Shown: in pieces, positions 34,736 to 42,984 of the stretch
How the letters are laid out: every line of letters begins with the position of its first letter
Numbering within the stretch: the stretch's first letter is position 1
Source: CAYLLN01 sp040901775
GTDB lineage: Bacteria; Planctomycetota; Planctomycetia; Pirellulales; Pirellulaceae
DNA: 64,000 nucleotides
Direction: 5' to 3'
NCBI GenBank assembly: GCA_040901775.1
Contig: JBBDYF010000267.1
Coordinates: forward strand, 1 to 64,000
The notes under the pieces: generated by a model
Database searches by the model: none
The model's input: the letters and a program-made list of their open reading frames with translations, nothing else
What the model was told of the DNA's origin: nothing
Program-made: the position numbers and the translations under genes

Positions 34736-36600
34736 AACAGCGTCAGGGCGAGCAGCATGGCCACCGAGCTATACAAGACGCAGTACACCAGCGCCCAAGC
34801 CAGATAAGTGGGCGGCACGTTCACGCCGGCCGCCACACTGGCTTGAATGTTGAAGTGGTCGAGCACCGGCAACACCGTGGCAATCAGCCGGCCGAAGAAT
34901 ACGACCGGCGGCAATTGCTCGGCGACCACCTGCGACTGCACCATCAGCGGCGTTAAATGTCCCAGGACATAGACGGTGAAGCTGATAATGAAGTTGGCCA
35001 GGGTGGGCAAGCGGGTCGAAATGGCGACGCTCAAGGAGGTCATCACCAGCATTTCCAGAAACACCAGCACCAGGCCCGGCACCACTTGCACCATCTCGGC
35101 ATAACAGTTTTGCCAGGTCGGCTCGGTCTGCGTTTGCACCTGGTTCGGGTCACTCTGAATCTTGTAGTTTCCTTCCCGACTGTCGTACACCGGCTTGTAG
35201 GCCACGGTGATCAGCAGCAACAGCCCGAGCATGACGATCATCAGCCCGACCGACCAACCAATGCCGGTGAACTTGCCCAGGATGAACGAGCGGCGGCTGA
35301 CCGGTTTCGAGAGGACGGTTAAGGCGGTCTTTCCCTCGACTTCGTCGGCCACCGACGAACTGGCCGCCCACACCGCCTGAATGATCGACAGGACCAGGAT
35401 CAGGGTCAGCCCCGAGTCCTTCAGCATTTTGATGTCGCTGCTGAGCGTGAAGTAAGGAATGTAGATGAACAGGATCAACGCGAAGATCCCGATCGCCATG
35501 ATGATCGCGTAGAGCGGCTGGGCGATTTCGGACTTGGCGGTCGAAAGGGCGACCGCCGCCAGCTTGGGAGTGGCGGCGCGCTGGAACAAATAGACGAAGA
35601 AAACGCCGGCCATCGCGAGGGCGACAATCGGCACTAGTTTCATCTGCGGATGGGCCACCGCTCGTCTGGCGGTCAGCTTTACTTGGGCGGGTGAATTGCC
35701 CAGGTTCTTCGCATACAGCTTCGTGACATCGTCGTCGCGGAACGGGTTGCTCCCTTGCGAGGCTCGCCGCCAGGTTTGTGGCTCGCCGGGGGTAACCTCA
35801 AGGGTTACGGCGACTTGCGACTGCTCGCTGAACGGATCGGTGCGGATGCGAACCTTTTGATCGGTCTGGATGGAAAGCTCGCTGATCTCGGTGCGGCGGA
35901 ACGAGACGGGCAATTCGACTTCCGGCGGTTCGTCGAACGCGTTGGGGGCACCCGCGACTTCGTACGTCCGAACGATCGCCCCCTCGGTCGCCAGCACGGG
36001 GAGCCGGGCCAGGCTGTCGAGCATTTCCACCGGTTCGCGGACGACGAACAGCCCCAACACGGCCAGCACCGACATGACCGCGGCGGTGATGAAGAGCGGC
36101 CACAGCACCCCTTCGCGAATGGCGATGCCGGTTTCCGCCAGGGCCGCGCGGCTCATCAACGTGACCACCGCGGTGGCCAACAGCCACGACGCCAGCAAGG
36201 TGCCCGCCATGGCCCACAGGGTATCGAGCAGACCGCTGGTGTCTGCCGCTGGCACATTCGCTGCCGCGGCGGGTTGGTTCGCCGCGGCCTGGTTTGCCGT
36301 GGCCCCGCCGACATCGGTCAGACTGGGAATCAAAACCAGGGAGGCTGCGAAGATCGCGGCGGTCAGGACTCCGATGGCAATCCACCGTGGCCGCGGCGAC
36401 TCAGTCATCGTGCCGATGCCGGGAATCGCCGAGACGAGACGCAGCAAGCCCCACAGTGCCGCGCACAACACCAAGCCGGCAAGTCCGCCCAGGCAGAGGA
36501 TCCACAGCGGCGTCAGCCAGTTGACCATCCCGTCCGACAGTTGCAGGCGGAGGCTATTGAAGATGTCGCCAAACAGAAGGCATTCGTTGGGAAACGACAT
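34714..36600 (-). CDS. ABC-2-type transporter permease, large
   Basis: 628 residues. Three or four N-terminal membrane segments (LWILCLGGLAGLVLCAALWG; AIGVLTAAIFAASLVLI; ASWLLATAVVTLMS; LFITAAVMSVLAVLGLFVV) precede an extracytoplasmic beta-rich region (about 190-320). Six further segments with the ABC-2 permease pattern follow, including EVEGKTALTVLSKPVSRRSF, the cytoplasmic coupling stretch of NatB/YhhJ-like permeases. No ATPase is next to it in the window, so it would need one encoded elsewhere. Substrate unknown. The gene starts 720 bases from the nearest neighbour on its upstream side. Confidence 0.78.
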   Translation of the reverse strand: MSFPNECLLFGDIFNSLRLQLSDGMVNWLTPLWILCLGGLAGLVLCAALWGLLRLVSAIPGIGTMTESPRPRWIAIGVLTAAIFAASLVLIPSLTDVGGATANQAAANQPAAAANVPAADTSGLLDTLWAMAGTLLASWLLATAVVTLMSRAALAETGIAIREGVLWPLFITAAVMSVLAVLGLFVVREPVEMLDSLARLPVLATEGAIVRTYEVAGAPNAFDEPPEVELPVSFRRTEISELSIQTDQKVRIRTDPFSEQSQVAVTLEVTPGEPQTWRRASQGSNPFRDDDVTKLYAKNLGNSPAQVKLTARRAVAHPQMKLVPIVALAMAGVFFVYLFQRAATPKLAAVALSTAKSEIAQPLYAIIMAIGIFALILFIYIPYFTLSSDIKMLKDSGLTLILVLSIIQAVWAASSSVADEVEGKTALTVLSKPVSRRSFILGKFTGIGWSVGLMIVMLGLLLLITVAYKPVYDSREGNYKIQSDPNQVQTQTEPTWQNCYAEMVQVVPGLVLVFLEMLVMTSLSVAISTRLPTLANFIISFTVYVLGHLTPLMVQSQVVAEQLPPVVFFGRLIATVLPVLDHFNIQASVAAGVNVPPTYLAWALVYCVLYSSVAMLLALTLFEDRDLA

Positions 36601-36865
36601 AAGTGCAGGCTATAAAACGATAAAGGGTTGTTCCGCCGGTCGCGGGCACTGGCGGGATGTCGGGAGGAACGACCACTCGACCGGTACGCCGCTAGCGACG
36701 CCTTGGTTCGAGCCAAACTCAAGCGGCGAGCAACTTTGCGTCGCGGCCAATCACCCAAGGCAACATTGCCATCGTAATCGCCCGCTCCCGCAATGGCCTA
36801 GTGGTGCGATTGTTAAGCTACCCAAGAAGGCAAAAGTTGAAGTGGACGTATTGACAGATTTCTCG

Positions 36866-36893
36866 TTGACATGTACAATTTCGTACATACACT
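36866..36893 (+). promoter_or_regulatory. Sigma-70-like promoter with palindromic operator, no gene downstream
   Basis: TTGACA (36866-36871), 16-base spacer, TACACT (36888-36893). The spacer is exactly the inverted repeat TGTACAATTTCGTACA (36872-36887). A second TTGACA lies at 36851-36856. TGTAC/GTACA palindromes are operators of Phd/YefM-type antitoxins in other bacteria, but no such gene follows within 400 bases. Confidence 0.55.
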
Positions 36894-37000
36894 GGGGCGC
36901 GGAGCGTGCGCGCCGGGCTCCTTGGCAATTTGGTTGATCGTTAAAAAAAGCGGCAACGCCGTCGGCGGTTACCGTGCTCGCGGCGACGGCCCGAGCTTCA

Positions 37001-37097
37001 AACGCCAAGGCGCAGAGCGGCGCAAGGGCGCAAAGAGAACTGGGAGAACTTCTTGGTTCGATTCTTTGCGACTTCGCTCCCTTTGCCCCTTTGCGTT
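37001..37097. repeat. 97-bp imperfect inverted-repeat element
   Basis: It starts AACGCCAAGGCGCAGAG and ends CTTTGCCCCTTTGCGTT, imperfect inverted copies of about 17-20 bases around a loop of roughly 60 bases. From memory, AACGCAAAGGCGCAAAG-type elements are common in Planctomycetes, Verrucomicrobia and Cyanobacteria. Confidence 0.7.
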
Positions 37098-37319
37098 AAA
37101 TAGAGATGACGTTGCCCCGCCCGGCTGTTCTGCGCCAAAAACCGTCGGCACCCGACGTTCGTTACGCTGATCGGTCTGATAAGCGAAACGAGTTTGGCTA
37201 ATCGCTAATCAGGGCGTAAGTGTTGCCGTGCGAACGACTTGCAACTGAGTAGCGAAACCCGTACTGCCGAAAAAAAGTCGAACAGCGATTAGCGAAACCA
37301 GCTATTGCGGCGCAACGAC

Positions 37320-37616
37320 TTAGGCGATCTCGAACGAACTGAATTGACCGGTGGCCTGCTCCTGGGAAACGGTCTTGTGCCGGATGTTGTCCCGCATTCG
37401 CTCGGAGATGGCCGTCAGAAAGCGCTCGACCTCGCCGGCGGCCCCTTCGGCGACCAACTGCACCCTGCCGTCGTCCAAATTGCGCACAAACCCCGTCACA
37501 GCAAAGCCTTGCGCGATGTGCCGAGCCGTCCAGCGAAAGCCGACGCCTTGCACCCGGCCCGTATAAAACACTTCGAACCTGTGCGCTTCGTCGCTGGTCG
37601 GTTGGTCGGTCGTCAT
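37320..37616 (-). CDS. acyP: Acylphosphatase
   Basis: 98 residues, normal length. TGRVQGVGFRWTARHIA carries the phosphate-binding Arg of the GxVQGVGFR loop, and GFVRNLDDGRVQLVAEG carries the catalytic Asn. It hydrolyses acyl phosphates such as acetyl phosphate or carbamoyl phosphate. Divergent from the lipoprotein gene, with about 220 bases of spacer that contains no other feature I can name. Confidence 0.93.
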   Translation of the reverse strand: MTTDQPTSDEAHRFEVFYTGRVQGVGFRWTARHIAQGFAVTGFVRNLDDGRVQLVAEGAAGEVERFLTAISERMRDNIRHKTVSQEQATGQFSSFEIA

Positions 37617-37834
37617 GGTTGCCGTTGGAAGCGGGAGGTCGAGAAGAAGGATGCAGAGCCAGCCGATTGCCTGGAGAATATCATCCTGCGGACGGGCGCC
37701 CAGCGACCCTCACCCCCCCAGTCTGCCTTGTGCGGACGGGGGCCCTTTCGTAACATTCGCCGCCCGTAGCTGGCAGACGATGCCGGCGCGGGGCTTTATC
37801 CAGCTCGATTGTGTTGAAAACATCGCGGTGGAAT

Positions 37835-39208
37835 ATGCGTGAGCAATGCTCTTGGCATCGGTCGCCGCGCCGTTGGCGGGTTATCGCCTTGGCCTGCGCG
37901 GCAATCTGGCTAGGGGGTTGCGCTTCGGGCGGCTGGATGGCGAGTCTGAGCGACGAAGAACTGCCGCTCGACGAGCTGCCAACCACTCCGTATCCAACGG
38001 CGGTACGCAGCCCTGCTTCAGAAGACGTGGCGGCGGAGAGTGCGAGCGAGCCGCCAGCGACGTCTGAAAACGAGTCCGTGGCAAAGCCGGTGGCAGACGT
38101 GGAGGATCCGCCCGCCAGCGCTGCCCCGCCAGCCTCGTCGAAAGCCCAGGAACCGCCTAAACCCATTTCAACCCGGCCAGCCGGGCTGGCGCCGCTGGCG
38201 TTCGTACCTTCCCCGTTGCGGATGAATCGAGCGCCCGAGCCGATTGCGGTGCAAATGCCGCCGGCTGGCGCTCCGGCAGCCGCCGATCAAACGCCCGCTA
38301 CGCCACCACCCGCTGCGACCTTTGCGGACAACGGCACCCCCGGTCTGGCGCCGATCGTTTCTCCGCAGGAAACGCTGATCGCGGCGGCTGCGCCCGCGGT
38401 TCTTTCGGTCGCTGCAACGGCGGCAGCCAGGCCGGCGACGCTTCCCGCGATCGAGCAATCGCCCGCAGACCGCCTGGCCGCCCTGACTCAGCAGCGAGAC
38501 GTGCTGATTGCCATGCTCGAAGACGAAATCCAGGTGCGCAAGGCCCAAGCGGCAGAAGATGCTGACTTAGCCCGGCTGGAGCAGGAATTGCGGCTGCTGT
38601 ATGCGGCTGCCCGCCGAACCGACGATGCGGCCCGAGCGGTCGAATCGCTAAATCCGTCGGAGCGAGAGGCATACAAGCACTTGATGTTCGGCTTGTCCAC
38701 CTGGCTGACCGAGGAGACGCACCGAGCGCCGCTGCGGAATGCCCGCGTGATGCGCTCGCTGCGCGAGGCGTCGAGTGAGCTGGCCGCGGCCAGCAAACTG
38801 GACCTGCGCAACTTGGCGCTGTGCGAGCGGGTGGAAAGTTTTGGCTGGTTCACCGAGTTTGCCCGCAACGACTTCGCTGCCAAGCAGCAGGTGATTTTGT
38901 ACGTGGAAGTGAATAACTTCGTGGCCCTGGAGAAAAGCCCCACTGCGTTCGAGACCGAACTGCAAGGGCACTACCAGATATTTGACGCGCGCGGCAACAT
39001 CGTGGCCGAACGCAAGCTGCCCCTCGATCGCGAGTTGTGCCGGAACTATCGCCGCGACTATTTTCTGGCCTACCCGATCTACATGCCCGATGGCATTGCC
39101 GCGGGCCAGTATCGGCTAGAATTGACCGTCGAGGATCTGAAAGCGACCCAGGACTACCAGGGTCGCAAATTCGGCGAAGGGATGATCGAATTCACCATTC
39201 GTAATTGA
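37835..39208 (+). CDS. Hypothetical lipoprotein with low-complexity linker and C-terminal globular domain
   Basis: 457 residues. The signal region is RVIALACAAIWLGGC; the lipobox LGGC makes Cys29 the lipidation site. Residues 40-205 are rich in Ala, Pro and Glu, a flexible spacer. A coiled-coil-like helix follows (QQRDVLIAMLEDEIQVRKAQ), then a folded domain with WFTEFARNDFAAKQQVILYV and FDARGNIVAERKLPLDREL that looks like a recurrent planctomycete surface domain. Function unknown. ATG 37835 is preferred to GTG 37811 because it sits close to the signal region. Confidence 0.72.
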   Translation: MREQCSWHRSPRRWRVIALACAAIWLGGCASGGWMASLSDEELPLDELPTTPYPTAVRSPASEDVAAESASEPPATSENESVAKPVADVEDPPASAAPPASSKAQEPPKPISTRPAGLAPLAFVPSPLRMNRAPEPIAVQMPPAGAPAAADQTPATPPPAATFADNGTPGLAPIVSPQETLIAAAAPAVLSVAATAAARPATLPAIEQSPADRLAALTQQRDVLIAMLEDEIQVRKAQAAEDADLARLEQELRLLYAAARRTDDAARAVESLNPSEREAYKHLMFGLSTWLTEETHRAPLRNARVMRSLREASSELAAASKLDLRNLALCERVESFGWFTEFARNDFAAKQQVILYVEVNNFVALEKSPTAFETELQGHYQIFDARGNIVAERKLPLDRELCRNYRRDYFLAYPIYMPDGIAAGQYRLELTVEDLKATQDYQGRKFGEGMIEFTIRN

Positions 39209-39253
39209 AAGGATCCCACGACAGCAGCGCGTCAAACGGGGGCGGATGGGTTC

Positions 39254-39673
39254 ATGGCCGACAAGCAACCTTGGTATCGAGAGGGGCTCCGATTCACCTG
39301 CTCGCAGTGCGGCGATTGCTGCACCGGCGCGCCCGGGCACGTGTGGGTCAATAACGAAGAGATCGCCGCCCTGGCCCAGTTGGTCGGGCAAGCGGCGGAG
39401 GCCTTCGAAGCGACCTACGTCCGCCAGGTTGGCGCCCGCAAAAGCCTCAAGGAATTTGCCGGCGGCGACTGCGTGTTCTTCGATCCTCAAAAGCGGGGCT
39501 GCACGGTCTATTCCGCCAGGCCTAGCCAATGCCGCACCTGGCCCTTCTGGGATTCGAACTTGAAGACGCCGGAAGATTGGAAACAGACCTGCGTCGCTTG
39601 TCCCGGCAGCGGGCAGGGCCAGCTACACCCGCTTCAACAGATCGAAGACCAGCGAAAAGTGGTGAAAGTTTGA
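39254..39673 (+). CDS. YkgJ-family cysteine-cluster protein
   Basis: 139 residues. The cluster region begins FTCSQCGDCCTGAPGHVWVN, with a Cx2Cx2CC arrangement, and continues with GDCVFFDPQKRGCTVYSARP and SQCRTWPFW. These Cys residues bind a zinc or iron-sulfur ion in the family; biochemical role unclear. The start follows a G-rich stretch. It is followed by a 450-base spacer before the HU gene. Confidence 0.85.
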   Translation: MADKQPWYREGLRFTCSQCGDCCTGAPGHVWVNNEEIAALAQLVGQAAEAFEATYVRQVGARKSLKEFAGGDCVFFDPQKRGCTVYSARPSQCRTWPFWDSNLKTPEDWKQTCVACPGSGQGQLHPLQQIEDQRKVVKV

Positions 39674-40122
39674 GTCGTCTTTTGCCCGACGTATGGGTGG
39701 TTCGGATTGTGCCGATTCCGAAAGCTGGCGAAAGTTTGTGGATTCTCTGGAGATTGCCGGTTATCGGGTCGATCTAGGGTGGAGGATTCTCGAATACTGC
39801 CGGCAGCGGAGCGTTGCCGGAGGCTGGGAAGAATCGACCTTAGTTATTTCGTGGCAACGCTTTACGTCGCGAGCAGTGATGCAGCGGTCGGTTCGTGACT
39901 GTAAGTCATTGGTCCGATTGATGTTAAGCTTCGCACGGCGAAGGCGGCATGGTCCGCGACATCGCACTTACCGAAACGTTCGTTAAACGACTTACGACTA
40001 GGAGCGACACCGCTGAGCTTGACTCTACTCTTTGTGGCATCTACACTTGGAACGATCGCGGGGCGTGCGACAGCAACATTTCCGCGATGCCGGTTGCCAC
40101 CAAGTTGGAGGAGAGCGCAAAC
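39674..40122. other. Upstream region of the HU gene
   Basis: 449 bases without a confirmed gene. It holds the HU promoter at 40019-40047. An ORF of 97 residues (39693-39986) is possible but has no recognisable feature and an unusual composition, so it is left out. Confidence 0.5.
40019..40047 (+). promoter_or_regulatory. Promoter of the HU-like gene
   Basis: TTGACT (40019-40024), a 17-base spacer and TACACT (40042-40047). This is near the sigma-70 consensus in spacing. Predicted start near 40054 gives a leader of about 70 bases before the GTG at 40123. Confidence 0.65.
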
Positions 40123-40503
40123 GTGACTAAGAAAGAGATCGTAAAGACGATTTCCGAAGAGATTGGTTTGACCCAACTCAAGACCAAGGAGATCGTTCAA
40201 AAAACGTTCAACGCGATTGTGGAGGCGCTGGTCGAAGAGCGACGAATCGAGCTGCGAAACTTCGGCGTGTTCGAGGTGAAGGAGCGAGCGGCTCGCAAGG
40301 CCCGCAATCCTCGCACCGGCGAACGAGTCGATGTCCCGGAGAAGTTCGTCGTCACCTTCAAGCCCGGCAAAGAGATGGAAGAGAAGGTTCGGGAACTGGA
40401 AGCCCAGAAACGAGCCCGCGAGCAGAACCACGACGGCGCGCCCGAACCGGCGGCACCGATTGAGCCCCCGGCGGAACAACCTAGCCAGCAGGCCTCGGCC
40501 TAG
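40123..40503 (+). CDS. HU/IHF-family DNA-bending protein
   Basis: 126 residues. TKKEIVKTISEEIGLTQLKT, the conserved GVFEVKERAARKARNPRTGE with the RNPRTG beta-arm tip, and FKPGKEMEEKV define an HU/IHF monomer (about 90 residues). A further tail of about 30 residues (EQNHDGAPEPAAPIEPPAEQ) is acidic/Pro/Ala-rich, unlike E. coli HU. The start is taken as GTG 40123 because GGAGGAG (40107-40113) lies 9 bases before it; an in-frame ATG at 40087 would precede it by 12 residues. Nucleoid-associated protein, probably constitutive. Confidence 0.88.
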   Translation: MTKKEIVKTISEEIGLTQLKTKEIVQKTFNAIVEALVEERRIELRNFGVFEVKERAARKARNPRTGERVDVPEKFVVTFKPGKEMEEKVRELEAQKRAREQNHDGAPEPAAPIEPPAEQPSQQASA

Positions 40504-40652
40504 CGACGTGCGACCTTTCTCGGCGTCCGCTCGACCTGGGTCCGCTTCGCAACCTACACGTACATAATAAGTTACGCCGTACCGTCCGCTTTTTTTGGCG
40601 GGCACGGCACCTGCGAAACACTACGGGCGAGTCTTTCACGGAGGAAAGATCG

Positions 40653-40871
40653 ATGCGGCGGATTATCTTGGCACTGGCTCTTGGCATGGCACTTTCGGCC
40701 AGCGTGGGCTGCTTCATTCCGATCTACAGCGGCGATCCCGCGGTTCGGACGCAGGAATTGATCTTCACCTCGGAAGACTTCCGCAACATCCTCGAAGAAT
40801 GGCGGCGAATCTGGTTTCTCGACCAGCCCAGCCACCTGGCGCCGATGCGCGTGCACGGCGGCGTCTTGTAG
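40653..40871 (+). CDS. Small lipoprotein (hypothetical)
   Basis: 72 residues. MRRIILALALGMALSASVGC is a complete lipoprotein signal with lipobox SVGC (Cys20). The rest is short and charged (IFTSEDFRNILEEWRRIWFL). GGAGG lies 8 bases before the ATG, which supports a real gene. Not recognised beyond the signal. It lies between HU and pyrD. Confidence 0.7.
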   Translation: MRRIILALALGMALSASVGCFIPIYSGDPAVRTQELIFTSEDFRNILEEWRRIWFLDQPSHLAPMRVHGGVL

Positions 40872-40989
40872 CCCTGGGTCGTCGATCTAAACGGCTGGCG
40901 GTTCAATACTTACGCTCGGCGATTGGGCGCGGCCGTTGTCGCCTCCGCAGAGCCGGGATACATTCAGCTTCATGCTGGCTGTCCCAACC

Positions 40990-41931
40990 ATGAACCCTGC
41001 CGGAACGACCGATCCGGGCCTCGATCTATCCGTCCAACTGGGACGCCTCTCGCTGAAGAACCCAATTCTTACCGCTTCGGGCACCTTCGGGTATGCCCGC
41101 GAGATGCAAGGGCTGGTCGATTTCTCGCGCCTCGGCGGCATCCTGCCCAAGACGGTCACCAAAGCGTCCCGCGCCGGCAACGCGCCCTGGCGGACGGTCG
41201 AAACTGCGAGCGGCTTGTTGAACTCGATCGGCCTGGACAACGACGGGATCGACGCCTTTCTCGAACATCACCTGCCGTACCTCCGGGAACTTCCCACGGC
41301 GATCATTGTCAGCATCGCCGGATCGAATCACGAAGAGTTCGTCGAGATGGCTCGCCAGCTCGACGGCCAGCCCGGCATTGCGGCGGTCGAGTTGAACATC
41401 TCGTGCCCCAATGTGGCGCACGGCGTCGATTTTGGCGCAGACGCCGGCATGTGTCAGCGACTGGTGAGCGCTGTCCGCAAGGCCTGTTCACTCCCGCTGC
41501 TGGCCAAGCTGACTCCCAACGTCACCCGCATTGCCGACATCGCCCGGGCCGCGGCCGATGGCGGTGCCGATGCGCTCTCGCTGATCAATACGGTGCTCGG
41601 CATGGCCATCGACTGGCGCCAGCGGCGACCGCTGCTGGGCAATGGCATGGGGGGCCTTTCCGGCCCGGCAATCAAGCCGATTGCCTTGCGGTGCGTCTAT
41701 CAAGTCTCGCAGGCCGTGAAGACGCCGCTGATTGGCATCGGCGGGATCGCCACCATCGACGACGTGATGGAGTTTCTGGTTGCCGGGGCGTCGGCCGTTC
41801 AAATTGGCACCGCCAACTATTATGATCCGACGGTCACGATGAAGCTCGTCGATGCCTTGCCCGCGGCGCTCGCGCAGGCGGGCGCTAGCCGAGTCAGCGA
41901 CGTCGTTGGCACGCTGCGTACTAGTTCCTGA
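40990..41931 (+). CDS. pyrD: Dihydroorotate dehydrogenase (class 1B-like)
   Basis: About 313 residues from ATG 40990. It oxidises dihydroorotate to orotate in pyrimidine synthesis. The N-terminal LGRLSLKNPILTASGTFGYA, the active-site loop ELNISCPNVAHGVDFG (Cys as base, so class 1), the FMN-binding IGIGGIATIDDVMEFLVAGA and the C-terminal ASAVQIGTANYYDP are all present. The class 1B type uses an electron-transfer partner PyrK; none is seen here. ATG 40972 is a possible alternative start. Confidence 0.92.
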   Translation: MNPAGTTDPGLDLSVQLGRLSLKNPILTASGTFGYAREMQGLVDFSRLGGILPKTVTKASRAGNAPWRTVETASGLLNSIGLDNDGIDAFLEHHLPYLRELPTAIIVSIAGSNHEEFVEMARQLDGQPGIAAVELNISCPNVAHGVDFGADAGMCQRLVSAVRKACSLPLLAKLTPNVTRIADIARAAADGGADALSLINTVLGMAIDWRQRRPLLGNGMGGLSGPAIKPIALRCVYQVSQAVKTPLIGIGGIATIDDVMEFLVAGASAVQIGTANYYDPTVTMKLVDALPAALAQAGASRVSDVVGTLRTSS

Positions 41932-41976
41932 CCTCTGAACTCTGAACTCTGAACTCCGACTTCTGGCTCCTGACCT
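41932..41976 (+). repeat. CTCTGAA tandem microsatellite before trpS
   Basis: The 45 bases between pyrD and trpS consist of three or more CTCTGAA heptamers that decay into CTCCGACTTCTGGCTCCTGA. No Shine-Dalgarno is visible between the repeat and the ATG. Confidence 0.8.
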
Positions 41977-42945
41977 ATGCGCGTTCTTTCCGGCATTCAA
42001 CCGACCGGCCGCTTTCACTGGGGCAACTACTTTGGTGCCATCCGCCAGTACATCGACCTGCAACACGGCAATGAAGCGTACTATTTCATCGCCAATTTGC
42101 ACGCGCTGACGACGGTGCGCGATCCGGCCGTCTTGCGGCAGAACACGCTCGACGCCGCGCTCGATCTGTTGGCGCTGGGCCTCGATCCCGCCAAAGCGAC
42201 GCTCTTTGTGCAGTCCGACGTGCCCGAGGCGAGCGAACTGTGCTGGCTGCTGATGACCGGCACGAGCATGGGCCTCTTGGAGCGGTGCCACGCCTACAAA
42301 GACAAGAAAGACCGCGGCCTCGCCGCCGATGCCGGCCTGTTTACCTATCCCGTGCTGATGGCCGCCGACATTCTGGCCTACGACGCCAACGTGGTTCCGG
42401 TCGGGCAAGATCAGGTGCAGCACATCGAGGTCGCCCGCGACCTGGCGGGCAGCTTCAACCATCAGTTCGGCGAGACGTTCATCCTGCCGCAAGCCAAGGT
42501 GCTGGAAAGCTCGGCCAAGGTGCCCGGAACCGACGGCGAAAAGATGAGCAAGAGCTACAACAACACTATCGAGATCTTCGAAGAGCCCAAGCTGGCGCGC
42601 AAAAAGGTGATGCGAATCACCACCGACTCACGGGCCATGCACGAGCCCAAGCCGCCCGAGACCGACCCCTTGTTTCAGCTCTATTCGCTGTTTGCCAGCG
42701 ACCGAGAGCGCGACGAAATGGCCCTGCTCTATCGCCGGGGCGGCTTCGGATACGGCCAAGTGAAAACGGCACTGGCCGACGTCGCCGAGCAGTTTTTCGC
42801 CGAGGCGCGGACCAAGCGGGCCGAACTGGCGGCCGATTCAGAGCGAGTCGAAGCGATTCTGGTCGATGGCGCCGCGCGCGCCCGGCGCAAAGCGGGGGCG
42901 GTGCTGGCCCGTGCGCAGAAGGCCTGCGGAGTCAAGCTGCGCTAG
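41977..42945 (+). CDS. trpS: Tryptophanyl-tRNA synthetase
   Basis: 322 residues. It charges tRNA-Trp. The HIGH-type signature appears as PTGRFHWGNYFGA near the N terminus, and KMSKS as GEKMSKSYNN. The class I Trp fold is supported by the substrate segment VGQDQVQHIEVARDLAGSFN. Normal bacterial length. The start is immediately downstream of the microsatellite, with no clear Shine-Dalgarno. Confidence 0.95.
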   Translation: MRVLSGIQPTGRFHWGNYFGAIRQYIDLQHGNEAYYFIANLHALTTVRDPAVLRQNTLDAALDLLALGLDPAKATLFVQSDVPEASELCWLLMTGTSMGLLERCHAYKDKKDRGLAADAGLFTYPVLMAADILAYDANVVPVGQDQVQHIEVARDLAGSFNHQFGETFILPQAKVLESSAKVPGTDGEKMSKSYNNTIEIFEEPKLARKKVMRITTDSRAMHEPKPPETDPLFQLYSLFASDRERDEMALLYRRGGFGYGQVKTALADVAEQFFAEARTKRAELAADSERVEAILVDGAARARRKAGAVLARAQKACGVKLR

Positions 42946-42984
42946 GCCCGACGCGCCAGCATCGGGCCCCTGCCGGCGGCAGGC

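Larger units (their letters stand above)
36601..37319. other. Long non-coding region with orphan promoter-operator and a repeat
   Basis: 719 bases without a credible gene. It contains a promoter with a palindrome between its boxes (36866-36893) and a roughly 97-bp imperfect inverted-repeat element (37001-37097). Near 37180-37310 there are several short direct copies of TAGCGAAAC-like sequence. An ORF from 36871 covers part of this but has no coding character. Confidence 0.6.

Noticed and set aside
36871..37170. 99-residue ORF after the orphan promoter
   Set aside because: Its start lies in the operator palindrome, and most of it is a repeat element; no coding character.
39693..39986. 97-residue ORF
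   Set aside because: No recognisable family, no clear Shine-Dalgarno, and it overlaps the HU promoter region; probably non-coding.
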